From Nodosilinea sp. LEGE 06152 (GTDB taxonomy: Bacteria > Cyanobacteriota > Cyanobacteriia > Phormidesmidales > Phormidesmidaceae): a stretch of 64,000 nt of DNA. The stretch spans positions 98,735-162,734 of the forward strand of contig NZ_JADEWR010000018.1 in NCBI RefSeq assembly GCF_015207525.1, written 5' to 3'. A program made the position numbers and the translations under genes. Shown one piece after another: positions 7,011 through 15,978 of this stretch; the stretch's first letter is position 1, and every line of letters begins with the position of its first letter. A model generated the notes under the pieces. It was not told the origin of the DNA. It searched no databases and saw only the letters and a list, made by a program, of their open reading frames with translations.

Positions 7011-7915
7011 GGTGCTTCTCCGGCGTGGTACGAGCTGCGTACTAGTGGGCCAGAGCGCACGTGCCCAAAGCCGAGTTCATGAGCGATCTGGCCCAGCCGA
7101 TCAAATTCTTCTGGTGTCCAGTAGCGATCGACCGGGCGGTGGTCAAGCGAGGGGCGCATATACTGGCCGAGCGTAATGCGATCGCACCCCACCGCCCGCA
7201 GATCTTTCATCGCCTCGATTAGCTCGGTCTCAGTTTCGCCATGCCCCACCATCAGCCCCGACTTAGTCGGGATGGTAGGGTCGAACGCTTTGACTAGTGA
7301 TAGAACGCGGAGGGAGCGATCGTACTTGGCACCGCGCCGCACGGGGTCTTGCAGCCGTCGCACGGTTTCAAGGTTGTGATTGTAGCAGGCGGGTTTGGCT
7401 GCCACTACGGTTTGAACGCGATCGGCTTGTCCAGCGTCGCGGGTCGGCCCGCCCCAGAAGTCGGGAGTCAGCAGTTCTATTTCAGTATCGGGACTGCTGA
7501 CTCGAATTGTGTCCATCACTCGAACGAACCAGCTGGCACCGTGGTCAGGTAAATCGTCCCGCGCCACCGACGTTAGCACCACGTAGCGCAGGCCCAGTAG
7601 CCGCACCGACTCAGCCACTTTCTCGGGCTCGTGGGGGTCGAGGGTCATCGGCGCATGACCCTTCTCAACCTGGCAAAAGGCGCAGGCGCGGGTGCACACC
7701 GACCCCATCAGCAAAAAGGTGGCGGTGCGGTTGGCGTAGCATTCGCCCCGGTTAGGGCAGCGGCCCTCTTCGCAAATGGTGTGTATCTGCCGCTCTTTGA
7801 CAATGCGCTGCACCGCCGAAATCTCGCTGGCGTTGCCGATAGGGCGACGCAGCCAGTCGGGCATGCGCTCAATCTCAGCCCTAAGCTGCTGACGCGAGTT
7901 GCTTATAGAAGTCAT
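7007..7915 (-). CDS. lipA: Lipoyl synthase
   Basis: A 302-residue radical SAM enzyme that inserts two sulfurs into protein-bound octanoyl groups. Counting from the ATG ending at 7915, the auxiliary cluster cysteines are C48, C53 and C59 (CEEGRCPNRGEC) and the radical SAM cysteines C74, C78 and C81 (CTRACAFC). The C-terminal RSSY motif (LVRSSYHAGE) is the expected auxiliary-cluster serine region. A GTG at 7936 would add seven residues but lies in an intergenic palindrome, so the ATG is preferred. It is first gene of a lipA-lipM operon with a 4-base overlap. Confidence 0.95.
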   Translation of the reverse strand: MTSISNSRQQLRAEIERMPDWLRRPIGNASEISAVQRIVKERQIHTICEEGRCPNRGECYANRTATFLLMGSVCTRACAFCQVEKGHAPMTLDPHEPEKVAESVRLLGLRYVVLTSVARDDLPDHGASWFVRVMDTIRVSSPDTEIELLTPDFWGGPTRDAGQADRVQTVVAAKPACYNHNLETVRRLQDPVRRGAKYDRSLRVLSLVKAFDPTIPTKSGLMVGHGETETELIEAMKDLRAVGCDRITLGQYMRPSLDHRPVDRYWTPEEFDRLGQIAHELGFGHVRSGPLVRSSYHAGEAP

Positions 7916-7923
7916 AGACCACC

Positions 7924-7944
7924 GTAGGGTGGGCACTGCCCACC
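7924..7944. repeat. Intergenic palindromic repeat, family B
   Basis: GTAG followed by GGTGGGCACTGCCCACC. The same unit occurs at 17326-17346 and, without the first bases, inside priA at about 11629-11645. Confidence 0.75.
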
Positions 7945-7986
7945 AAATGCTTTGCCGCCAGCAGGATTAAATCACCCTACAGCCCA

Positions 7987-8009
7987 GGCAAACGACCGTT
8001 TGCCCCTAC
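7987..8009. repeat. Intergenic palindromic repeat, family A
   Basis: GGCAAAC...GTTTGCC followed by CCTAC. It abuts the stop codon of folB. Related copies are at 8543-8565 and, as GGGCGAACACTGTTCGCCC, at 54231-54249. Confidence 0.75.
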
Positions 8010-8371
8010 TAAATTCTATCGCGGGTGATTTCTACCGCCACCTGGCCAGTGTAGTCGGGGATGGGCGGGGTGAGCTTGGTAACTTTGACCGTCACTCGCT
8101 GCAAACGCGAATCAGAGTCAAGCGCTAGGGTAGCGATCGCGCCCCCCAGCCGCTCAATCAGCGCAAACTTGGCTTCGCGAATAAGCTGCTGGGTGCCGCT
8201 GATCACGGTGCGGTAGTCATGGGTGTCGGCGAGGCGATCGCTCTGGGTAGCCTCTGCTAGATCCAGGTACAGAATGATATCGACCTGAAACCACTGGCCC
8301 AGCACGTTCTCTTCGGGCAGCGCCCCTGTGTAGCCGTAGGCGCGAATGTTGGTGAGGTGAATGGCATCCAT
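8009..8371 (-). CDS. folB: Dihydroneopterin aldolase
   Basis: A 120-residue enzyme that splits 7,8-dihydroneopterin to 6-hydroxymethyl-dihydropterin in folate synthesis. Family features: the N-terminal MDAIHLTNIRAYGYTGALPEE with the conserved Gly-Glu region, FQVDIILYLDL, the DTHDYRTV segment and the C-terminal VTVKVTKLTPPIP. Length is typical. It lies about 190 bases from the sigma factor gene on the same strand; the gap contains a family A palindrome, so cotranscription is uncertain. Confidence 0.92.
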   Translation of the reverse strand: MDAIHLTNIRAYGYTGALPEENVLGQWFQVDIILYLDLAEATQSDRLADTHDYRTVISGTQQLIREAKFALIERLGGAIATLALDSDSRLQRVTVKVTKLTPPIPDYTGQVAVEITRDRI

Positions 8372-8542
8372 GACTTAGGGGCGCTTTGGGTAGCGAATTG
8401 CTCGCTTGTGCATTGATCCCCCATTACCTGCTGCAAACGCACCAACTAAAACCCCCCTTGATTAAGGGGGGCAGGGGGGATTCTGGAGAGAAACTTAGTG
8501 GGGAAAAACTGATTGACTAGAGGGCAAAGGGCAGAGGGCAAA

Positions 8543-8565
8543 GGGCAAACAACCGTTTGCCCCTA
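8543..8565. repeat. Intergenic palindromic repeat, family A (provides a stop codon)
   Basis: GGGCAAAC (8543-8550) pairs with GTTTGCCC (8555-8562). The TAG stop of the sigma factor gene (8563-8565 on the minus strand) is the edge of the repeat. Upstream bases 8520-8545 are a short GGGCAAA/GGGCAGA tandem. Confidence 0.7.
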
Positions 8566-9738
8566 CTTGAGCCAGCCTTTAAGCCGAGCCGCTACCTGGG
8601 GCCGCCGCAGCTTGCGCATAGCTTTGGTTTGAATCTGACGCACCCGCTCCCGCGAGAGGTTAAAAATGCCGCCCACCTCTTCGAGGGTGTGGGTTTCGCC
8701 TGTGGCCAGGCCGTAGCGCAGGGTAATAATGTCTTTTTCGCGCTCGGTAAGCACCTCGCCCAGCACGCTGGTGATTTCCTGGCGCATCATGTTTTCGCTA
8801 ATTTTAGACTCCGGCGTTTGGGTGCTGCTGTCTTCGAGCAGCTCCATCAGCTCGGTGTCTTCGCCTTTGCCGACGCGGTGGTTTAAGGAAAGCGATCGCC
8901 TGCGCACCTGCTGCAAACTTCTGAGCTGATCAACCGTTACATCTAGGGCATCGGCTAGCTCTTGCTCACTGGGGTTGCGCTGCAAATCGCGGCGCAGATC
9001 GCGGTGAGCTTTTTTGAGCTTGTTGAGCTTTTCCACAATGTGGATCGGCAGGCGAATCGTGCGGGCATCGTTGGCGATGGTGCGGGTAATGCCTTGGCGA
9101 ATCCACCAGTAGGCGTAGGTCGAAAATTTATAGCCCTTGTCGGGATCAAATTTTTCGGTGGCGCGGTTCAGACCCAGCGCCCCCTCCTGAATTAGATCTA
9201 GAAAAGGCACCCCACGATTTAGATAACGCTTTGCGATCGACACCACGAGCCGTAAATTGGAGCGAATCATTCTGCGCTTAGCCGTTCTACCCTCGTGGAG
9301 CTTTTGGGTAAACTCTGCTTCGCTGAGCTTTAATCTCTCTACTAGTTCCTGTCGATTGGGTTTGCGCCCTAACTCCTTCTGGAGTTTTTCACTGGCAGAC
9401 TCAACCCTAGATAGGAATCGTACCTGTCGGGCTAGCTCAATTTCTTCGCTTGGTTTGAGCAATGGATAGCGAGCCATCTCTTTAAAGAAGGCACCAACGG
9501 CATCGTCAGTGAGGGTCTTGCTGTAGCCCGACAGCCCCATTTCCGACATCGCCTCTGACTGAGAAAACTTAGCCAGCACCTCCCGATCTTCGTCCCAGGC
9601 AGTGAGGTCAGGGGCGAGTTGGCTATCCGCAGCGGAGACTTTTTCAGCCATCCGATTCAGGTCGGTGTCGAACCCATCTATAGATTCGTCGGGCCAAGCA
9701 ATAGAACTGTCTCTGTCAGAGTTATATGTAGTAGTCAT
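8563..9738 (-). CDS. sigC: Group 2 RNA polymerase sigma factor, SigC-like
   Basis: A 391-residue sigma-70 protein. Region 1.2 is TDDAVGAFFKEMARYPLL (about 77-94). Region 2 includes RLVVSIAKRYLNRGVPFLDL and the -10 binding/melting FSTYAYWWIRQGITR. Region 3 and the C-terminal region 4.2 helix-turn-helix (LSRERVRQIQ) are complete. A long acidic N-terminal extension of about 75 residues, and the GAFFKEMARYPLL signature, match cyanobacterial SigC rather than the shorter SigB/SigD/SigE types. It is not the primary SigA, which is longer at region 1. SigC is linked in other strains to stationary phase, heat and carbon/nitrogen balance. The stop codon lies in a palindromic repeat. Confidence 0.88.
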   Translation of the reverse strand: MTTTYNSDRDSSIAWPDESIDGFDTDLNRMAEKVSAADSQLAPDLTAWDEDREVLAKFSQSEAMSEMGLSGYSKTLTDDAVGAFFKEMARYPLLKPSEEIELARQVRFLSRVESASEKLQKELGRKPNRQELVERLKLSEAEFTQKLHEGRTAKRRMIRSNLRLVVSIAKRYLNRGVPFLDLIQEGALGLNRATEKFDPDKGYKFSTYAYWWIRQGITRTIANDARTIRLPIHIVEKLNKLKKAHRDLRRDLQRNPSEQELADALDVTVDQLRSLQQVRRRSLSLNHRVGKGEDTELMELLEDSSTQTPESKISENMMRQEITSVLGEVLTEREKDIITLRYGLATGETHTLEEVGGIFNLSRERVRQIQTKAMRKLRRPQVAARLKGWLK

Positions 9739-10125
9739 GGGGTAAGGAGAACTGTATACCTACAGGTCGAAGCATGCAGATTTGGGCATGTATATTTGGG
9801 TTGCCATCGGCAGGGCAACCCCTTACAAAACGCTTGATCCCGAAATTGGATCTTGGACTTATTTTGTGAGTCCACAATACGGATATTTTTGTGAATTCCA
9901 AGGCAATGTAACATTTCTTTGGCAACTTGCGTAGTGTAGCAGTCAAATCAAAAAACGAACTAAAAATATAGGGAAAACCTTAACGGATTTTTGCTATCCT
10001 CAGATACTTTGCCTAGGCATTGATCGCAGCCTAGGAATAATGGCTTACGACCTTCGGCAGGGACAGGTTACTGTTGGCGACGGGAAAGCTCTCTACTACT
10101 TTTTGGATTAGGCCCTGAGGCCAGG
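9739..10125. other. AT-rich intergenic region between sigC and priA
   Basis: No gene is seen. Bases 9890-10010 are clearly AT-rich (runs such as TCAAAAAACGAACTAAAAATATAG). The stretch must carry the promoter of the sigma factor gene (leftward) and may serve as an unwinding element beside the DnaA-box cluster that follows. Confidence 0.5.
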
Positions 10126-10173
10126 TTTTCCACAGGGTGGAAAACTTTTCCACAGGAAATACCCTGTGGAAAA
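10126..10173. other. DnaA-box cluster (candidate oriC or DnaA-regulated site)
   Basis: There are three exact TTTTCCACA boxes in 48 bases: plus strand at 10126-10134 and 10146-10154, minus strand at 10165-10173. A one-mismatch minus-strand box (GGTGGAAAA) is at 10136-10144. The consensus TTTTCCACA is that of cyanobacterial DnaA. AT-rich DNA lies to the left and the replication restart helicase gene to the right. Another exact box is at 9029-9037 inside the sigma gene. dnaA and dnaN are not in the window. Confidence 0.6.
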
Positions 10174-10256
10174 CCTGTGCGTTTTGGAGTATCAAACCAT
10201 CAACTACCTACTCTGGCTCTTACACTGGCAGAGGTGACATAGGTGGTGTAACAAGC

Positions 10257-12890
10257 GTGGGCCTTGGTGAGAGCAGTACCCAGCCGCAGTGGGTCAATGT
10301 TTTGGTGGACTATGGTGGCCAGCCCGCAGAGTATACCTATGTGGTGCCTCCTCACCTGGCGGTGCAGGTGGGCGACATTTTAACGGTGCCCTTTCGCCAC
10401 CAAAGCATTGGGGCGATCGCGCTTTCCCTGTCCACCACCCCGCCTGCCAACCTGGTGCCCGCTCGAATTCGACCAGTGGAAGGCGTAGTCGAACGGCGGT
10501 TTTTTGCCCCCGCCTACTGGGCACTGCTGCAGCGGGTGGCCCACCACTACCAGGTGCCGCTCATGCAGGTGCTCAAGACGGCGCTGCCGCCGGGGCTGCT
10601 GGCCAAGTCGCAGCGAAGATTGCGGTTAAGACGCGATCGCCCCGCCAATCCCCTGCCTAATCCCTTAGCATCAGGGCTGAAAGATCTATTAGATGATCTG
10701 CAGCGATCGCCCACCGGCGACTATACCTGGCCCTACCTGCAGCGGCGCGGCCACAGCTATCGGGCCATGCAGCAGCTGATTCAGCTAGGCTGGGCCGAGT
10801 CGTATCTGGCCCCACCCCAACCCCCCCAGGCCAAACAGCGCCAGGCCGTAACCCTGGTGTGTGGCGACACCCTACCCTCCGAGTTAACTCCTAGGCAGCA
10901 AGATATTGTGGCTACCCTGCGCCGTCAGGGCGGCGATCTGTGGCTCAGCGACGCTCTGCAGCTGTGCCAAACCACCAGCCCCACCCTCAAACGTTTGGCT
11001 CAGGCGGGCTGTCTGGTAATTGAGCCGCGCGAGCAGCTGCGGGCCGAAGCCGGGCCAGCGCTCACGCCCGACCAGCCCAAGCCGCTCACCCCTCTCCAAA
11101 GTCAGGCCCTCGATCCTATTAATAAGTGTCAGCAGGGAGGGCAGTTTTTGCTGCACGGGGTCACCGGGTCGGGCAAAACGGAGGTGTATTTGCAGGCGAT
11201 CGCCCCTCGCCTCGCCGCTGGGCAGTCAGCCCTGGTGCTGGTGCCCGAAATTGGCCTCACTCCCCAGCTCACCGATCGCTTTCGCCGCCGCTTTGGGGCG
11301 CAAGTTTTGGTCTACCACAGCGGCCTAGCCGATGGCGAACGCTACGACACCTGGCGGCAGAGCCTGCGCCCCTCCAAACCATTGGTCATTGTGGGCACTC
11401 GTTCCGCCATCTTTATGCCCCTGCCCAACCTGGGGCTGATTATTCTCGACGAAGAACACGACAGCAGCTACAAGCAAGACGTACCCCCCTGCTACCACGC
11501 CCGCACCGTGGCCCGCTGGCGAGCTGAATTAGAAAATTGCCCGCTAGTGTTGGGCTCAGCTACGCCATCGCTAGACACCTGGGTGCAGTGCCAGGGCCTA
11601 GGCGGCAGCCAGAGGGAAACCCCAATAGAGTGGGCACTGCCCACCATTAACTCAGCACCGCCCGCCGTTTCCCCTCACCGAGTCGAACATTCCCTCGCCA
11701 CAACTTCCCGAAGCCCTCTAAGTTCCCCAACCTCAGACCATTCGACTCCTCCCTCATCCACCCATTCACCCGCCCACCCGCCCACTCCCTCCACCCTCCC
11801 CTGGACTTACCTCTCGCTGCCCGAACGGGTGCAGGCCCAGCCGCTGCCGACGGTAAACGTCGTCGATATGCGCGACGAACTGCAGGAGGGCAACCGCAGC
11901 ATTCTCAGCCGATCGCTGCAAACGGCCCTGACCACCATGAAAGCTGAGGGCAACCAGGGATTGCTGTTCATCCATCGCCGGGGGCACAGCAGTTTTGTGT
12001 CGTGTCGCAGCTGCGGCCACGTGATGATGTGCCCCCACTGCGATGTGTCGCTGTCATACCATCAGCCTGGGGCTAACAGCGCCATGACGCTGCGCTGCCA
12101 CTACTGCGGTTTTAGCCAGGGCCACCCCAAGCACTGCCCAGCCTGTAGTTCGCCCTACCTGAAGCATTTTGGCAGCGGCACCCAGCGGGTGGTCAACGCC
12201 CTGGCCGAAACCTTTCCAGAGCTGAGCTGCATTCGCTTCGACAGCGATACCACTCGTACTAAAGGGGCTCACCGCGCCCTGCTAACTCGCTTTGCCGAAG
12301 GCGAGGCCGACCTGCTGGTGGGCACCCAAATGCTGACCAAAGGTATCGATTTACCCCAGGTCACACTGGTCGGCATTATTGCCGCCGATGGACTCTTATA
12401 TATGAATGATTATTGGGCCAGCGAGCGAGCCCTGCAAATGCTGATTCAGGTAGCAGGTCGAGCGGGGCGGGGCACCCAACCGGGCCAGGTTATTTTGCAG
12501 ACCTACACCCCCGACCACCCGGTCGTAGAAGCGGTAACTCGGCACGCCTATGAAGGGTTTATCGCAACCGAATGGGCACAGCGGCAGGTGTTGCAGTATC
12601 CCCCGGCGGGGCAAATGATTTTGCTGCGGCTGAGCAGCACCGACCCCCAGGCGGTACAAGAAACGGCTGAAGCCCTGGCCCGGCAATTGGCCCAGCGCCT
12701 CCAAGACTCACCCTACCAGATGCTTGGCCCGGCACCCGCCCCCATACCGCGAGTGGCGCGTCGGTATCGCTGGCACCTTTTGGTTAAGGGACCGCTGGAG
12801 CATCCTCTGCCGAATTTGCAAGACCTGAAGCCGTATTGCTCAACATCAGTGAGCCTCACCATTGATGTAGACCCGCTCAACTTAGCTTAA
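10257..12890 (+). CDS. priA: Primosomal replication restart helicase PriA
   Basis: An 877-residue 3'-5' DNA helicase that reloads the replisome at stalled forks. The GTG at 10257 is chosen because the frame further upstream runs through the DnaA-box cluster and an AGGTGG box precedes it. Domains: N-terminal 3'-end-binding domain, winged helix, Walker A GVTGSGKTE (about residue 300), DEEH box (about 398), zinc-binding Cys clusters CRSCGHVMMCPHC and CHYCGF...CPAC (about 583-635), and VGTQMLTKGID. Between GSATPSLDTW and YLSLPERV there is an extra, low-complexity Pro/Ser/Thr segment of about 70 residues (about 445-516), encoded by DNA resembling intergenic repeats. Confidence 0.95.
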   Translation: MGLGESSTQPQWVNVLVDYGGQPAEYTYVVPPHLAVQVGDILTVPFRHQSIGAIALSLSTTPPANLVPARIRPVEGVVERRFFAPAYWALLQRVAHHYQVPLMQVLKTALPPGLLAKSQRRLRLRRDRPANPLPNPLASGLKDLLDDLQRSPTGDYTWPYLQRRGHSYRAMQQLIQLGWAESYLAPPQPPQAKQRQAVTLVCGDTLPSELTPRQQDIVATLRRQGGDLWLSDALQLCQTTSPTLKRLAQAGCLVIEPREQLRAEAGPALTPDQPKPLTPLQSQALDPINKCQQGGQFLLHGVTGSGKTEVYLQAIAPRLAAGQSALVLVPEIGLTPQLTDRFRRRFGAQVLVYHSGLADGERYDTWRQSLRPSKPLVIVGTRSAIFMPLPNLGLIILDEEHDSSYKQDVPPCYHARTVARWRAELENCPLVLGSATPSLDTWVQCQGLGGSQRETPIEWALPTINSAPPAVSPHRVEHSLATTSRSPLSSPTSDHSTPPSSTHSPAHPPTPSTLPWTYLSLPERVQAQPLPTVNVVDMRDELQEGNRSILSRSLQTALTTMKAEGNQGLLFIHRRGHSSFVSCRSCGHVMMCPHCDVSLSYHQPGANSAMTLRCHYCGFSQGHPKHCPACSSPYLKHFGSGTQRVVNALAETFPELSCIRFDSDTTRTKGAHRALLTRFAEGEADLLVGTQMLTKGIDLPQVTLVGIIAADGLLYMNDYWASERALQMLIQVAGRAGRGTQPGQVILQTYTPDHPVVEAVTRHAYEGFIATEWAQRQVLQYPPAGQMILLRLSSTDPQAVQETAEALARQLAQRLQDSPYQMLGPAPAPIPRVARRYRWHLLVKGPLEHPLPNLQDLKPYCSTSVSLTIDVDPLNLA
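11591..11805 (+). repeat. Repeat-derived insertion inside priA
   Basis: This part of priA contains the palindrome GTGGGCACTGCCCACC (about 11630-11645), otherwise intergenic in this window, and a CCACCC/CCGCCCA-type tract (about 11755-11800) similar to tracts at about 51035-51075 and 52590-52628. It keeps the reading frame. Confidence 0.6.
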
Positions 12891-13483
12891 ATGAGTTCTT
12901 AAAGGATCCGGTTGACTATTTTGTGTAGGGAATGTTGTTAGCATTGCTAATCCCTGTAACAGCGGGTAACAATAGGTCAACGGCCCTCCTACCACCCCCT
13001 GGCTGTGATAGTTTAAATACATCGAAAACAACTGAATAACTCGCCAGCCTAACTCGGTTCTACCAACCTAATGAGCTGGTGCTCTAGTTAACAACAAACC
13101 CAAAAATCGCTTTCCAACAACCCTCCTAGAGGCGGTCATTTTTGACCTTTCCTATCCTAACTGTCGGTCAGACAACGGGTTGTGAAAAGTAACTGTAGTT
13201 TAGAGAGTTCGCCCATTCTGCTGAATTCCTTGTTCTTTCGAGAGGTGTTTAACTCGGTTAAGCAACCTATTCCAGCCACGGCAATCCTGGTTTTGTCTGG
13301 CATATACACCGTAAAAGACTTAACGGAGAGTGGCCATGATGGTCACTCTTCAGTTGTTTAAAGGTTTATTTGCGATCGCTCCATCTCCACCAAGGTTTTA
13401 ACCCACAGAAAGCACTGATCCCAAAAGACTCTGCCTAAAATTCGATTAAACGTTCTCCTCCCTCTCAACTCAGAAATACGTTC
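12891..13483. other. Long intergenic region before coaX
   Basis: About 590 bases with no convincing gene. One clear inverted repeat, AGAGTGGCCATGATGGTCACTCT with one mismatch in the arms, lies at about 13326-13348. HIP1 (GCGATCGC) is at about 13373. The region could hold a small RNA or a long 5' leader; I see no match to a known RNA family. Confidence 0.4.
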
Positions 13484-14341
13484 ATGAATTTGGGTCATCA
13501 AGCGCTATGGCTGGCGTTAATGATAGGCAACAGCCGCTGGCATTGGGGCGCTTTTGCAGGCGATAGTGCAGGACTAATCCCCCAGGGCGATCGCTGGTTG
13601 GGGAGCTGGCACACGGCTCCTTTGTCTGAGTCTCAGGTGCAAAGCTTACGGCGGCAACACTTCGCCCCTAGCGCGTGGCCGTCGATCGATCCTTTAATTG
13701 TGCTGCCGACCGCGCTCCAGGCCTGGGCTACTCCCTGGCCAGATTTTCCTGAGCTATGGCTGGCTTCGGTGGTGAAGGCTCCGCTCCCTTGGCTAGCCGA
13801 CTATTCGGCGCTGCGTCGGGTCACCCTGGATGAGGTACCGCTGCACAATACCTACCCTACGCTGGGGGTCGATCGCGCCCTGGCTTTGGTGGGAGCGGGG
13901 GATGTTTGGGGCTGGCCGGTGCTGGTGGTTGACTGCGGCACGGCCCTAACCTTTACCGCTGGCGTAGATCAGCGCCTGATTGGTGGCGCAATTTTGCTGG
14001 GCCTGCGATCGCAGCTGCGTGCCCTGCACGCCCACACCGATCAGCTGCCGAATCTTGAGCTAGACCTAGATCAGTGGCCCCAGCGCTGGGCCACCGATAC
14101 CGCCGAGGCGATCGCCAGCGGCATTCTGCATACTCAGCTAGCGGGCATACGCGACTTTATTACCGCTTGGCGAACCGATTGGCCCACCGGGGCTGTTGTG
14201 CTGACCGGGGGTGATGGTGCAGCTATCTATGCGGCTATAACAAAACAGACCCCAGAACTAGATCGGTGGATTAACCTCGATCCAGACCTGGGGTTTTGGG
14301 GGTTGAGGGTCTGCCGACAGAGTCTGCCGAAGCCGCTATAG
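13484..14341 (+). CDS. coaX: Type III pantothenate kinase
   Basis: A 285-residue kinase for the first step of coenzyme A synthesis (pantothenate to 4'-phosphopantothenate). The ASKHA fold motifs are visible: N-terminal phosphate loop MIGNSRWHWGAF (IGN instead of the more common DxGN), GVDRALALVGA, DCGTALTFT (about 149-157), the GGAILLGL loop, and C-terminal VVLTGGDG. Length is typical of cyanobacterial CoaX. Its 3' end overlaps the end of the convergent M48 peptidase gene by 6 bases. Confidence 0.88.
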   Translation: MNLGHQALWLALMIGNSRWHWGAFAGDSAGLIPQGDRWLGSWHTAPLSESQVQSLRRQHFAPSAWPSIDPLIVLPTALQAWATPWPDFPELWLASVVKAPLPWLADYSALRRVTLDEVPLHNTYPTLGVDRALALVGAGDVWGWPVLVVDCGTALTFTAGVDQRLIGGAILLGLRSQLRALHAHTDQLPNLELDLDQWPQRWATDTAEAIASGILHTQLAGIRDFITAWRTDWPTGAVVLTGGDGAAIYAAITKQTPELDRWINLDPDLGFWGLRVCRQSLPKPL

Positions 14342-15229
14342 ACCTCTAATCCGGTTCTTGTAGGCGTTGGCATCGGTACCGACACCATTGTTGGCGTAGG
14401 TGCCAGCGCTGTTCATGCTTTGCAGGTTACTCACCCGGTTGCCGGGGTTAGGGTGGGTGCTGAGAAACTCAGCGGTTCTGCCCCCCTCAAGCTTTTGCAT
14501 AAAGCTGATAAAGCCCGTAGTGTCGTAGCCTGCCCGGCCCATGTTGTTAAACCCCCGGCGGTCGGCGTCGTACTCGGCTTCCCGGTAGTTGGGCAGTTCG
14601 AGGGCAAGCTGTACACCCAGACCGACCAAGGCATCTTGGCGCACCTCTAGGGCACCGGCCACGCCGCTGGCCAGCGCCTGCTGCCGCATGCGGTTGATGG
14701 CGTGGCGACCCGTAATGTGGCCAATTTCGTGGGATATTACTCCAGCCAGTTCGGCCTCGTTGGTGGCGGCCCTAATTAGCCCCGTTTGAATGTAGACAAA
14801 GCCGCCGGTAGTGGCAAAGGCGTTGACACCGTCATCGTCCACCACCTGAAAGGTATAGGGCAGGTTGGGGCGATCGCTGCTGGTGGCTAGGCGCTGGCCA
14901 ATTTCATTGATATACGCATTAATGTTTGAGTTGCGATTATAAATTCGCACCCCCTGGGCCTTGAGCTGACGGTCAATCTGGGTGCCCAGGTTAACTTCAT
15001 CCTGCTCAGACATGTTGCCCAGCTGAACATAGCGAATGCCCTGAAAGATGAGGTCAAACAGGCCAGCATGGGAGGGGGTAGGCGTTGCCAGGCCAATGGT
15101 GATCGCCATCAGGGTCGCCATCAGGCCGTACAGACCACGGCGCAGGAAAGAATTTTTCTTTATGTAGGTGGTGAGAGGAGAAAGCATAGAAGCGCCTCGC
15201 GTGCTGCTGAGGGTCATGACTATTTCCAT
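14336..15229 (-). CDS. M48 family zinc metallopeptidase, exported
   Basis: A 297-residue protease with an N-terminal hydrophobic export segment (about residues 33-56, ending ATPTPSHA, a plausible signal peptidase site). HEIGH at about 167-171 is the zinc-binding HExxH; the third ligand is the Glu of EAEYDADRRG. The arrangement is that of BepA/LoiP-type and Oma1-like single-domain M48C peptidases, which act on misfolded envelope proteins. A later ATG (residue 5, preceded by GGAAA) could be the true start. No TPR domain is present. Confidence 0.88.
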   Translation of the reverse strand: MEIVMTLSSTRGASMLSPLTTYIKKNSFLRRGLYGLMATLMAITIGLATPTPSHAGLFDLIFQGIRYVQLGNMSEQDEVNLGTQIDRQLKAQGVRIYNRNSNINAYINEIGQRLATSSDRPNLPYTFQVVDDDGVNAFATTGGFVYIQTGLIRAATNEAELAGVISHEIGHITGRHAINRMRQQALASGVAGALEVRQDALVGLGVQLALELPNYREAEYDADRRGFNNMGRAGYDTTGFISFMQKLEGGRTAEFLSTHPNPGNRVSNLQSMNSAGTYANNGVGTDANAYKNRIRGL

Positions 15230-15441
15230 CTTGCCCTGCCCGACCTATAGCCGCCACAGTCAGTGGCCAATAATAAATTTGGCCCCGTTGCCCAGTAGGG
15301 ATTTTACCCAGCTCTTGCGCTCTCGCCCTGAGGCGATCGCTTGCAGATGCCGCAAAGGAGTCTGCCTGTGCTTCAATGGTATCGATCATTGCGCAGTTCT
15401 AAACCCACTCATCCCTTCCCTCGATTGAGGGCACCCCAGCT

Positions 15442-15978
15442 ATGACCCTACTTGACGCTAAAGGTCGCCTATTCGGCAAAGTCAGCATCCTAGATGTGGC
15501 GGCGGCGCTAATTATTTTGATGGTGCTGTTTGGCATTTTTCTGTACCCCGGCACCTCAGGCTCGGTGGCGCAGGTAGGGGCGACCACCAAGCCGGTTGAA
15601 GTAGACGTCATGGTGCGAGGGCTGACTTCCTCTGACCCAGAACGTCTGTTTGAAACCATCAAAAATTCAGAAAACACCAACATCATTATTCGCAACCAGC
15701 CCTACGGCCAGGTCAAAATTAAAGATGCGCGCCTGCTGCCCCGCAGTACGGCGGTGCCCCAGCCCGATGGCACTGTAGTAGCCCTACCCGACCCGCGCCC
15801 GGAGCTTAACTACACCCTCGACATGCTGATTACCCTTGAGGACGATGCTCAAATCACCAGCACTGGGCCGGTATTCGGCAACAGCAAAGTCAAAGTGGGC
15901 ACCCAGATTGAGCTAGACGGTGACCTTTACAACTTCAACACCAGCGCCGTTGATGTGCGGGTGCTAGAAGACAGTTAG
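15442..15978 (+). CDS. DUF4330 domain protein
   Basis: A 178-residue protein with the DUF4330 opening: LLDAKGRLFGKVSILDVAA, then a membrane segment (AALIILMVLFGIFLY, about 20-36) and a periplasmic or lumenal beta-rich domain (VEVDVMVRGL through LYNFNTSAVDVRVLEDS). The family is widespread in cyanobacteria and some Firmicutes; its function is unknown. The topology suggests a bitopic protein with the C-terminal domain outside the cytosol. Confidence 0.85.
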   Translation: MTLLDAKGRLFGKVSILDVAAALIILMVLFGIFLYPGTSGSVAQVGATTKPVEVDVMVRGLTSSDPERLFETIKNSENTNIIIRNQPYGQVKIKDARLLPRSTAVPQPDGTVVALPDPRPELNYTLDMLITLEDDAQITSTGPVFGNSKVKVGTQIELDGDLYNFNTSAVDVRVLEDS

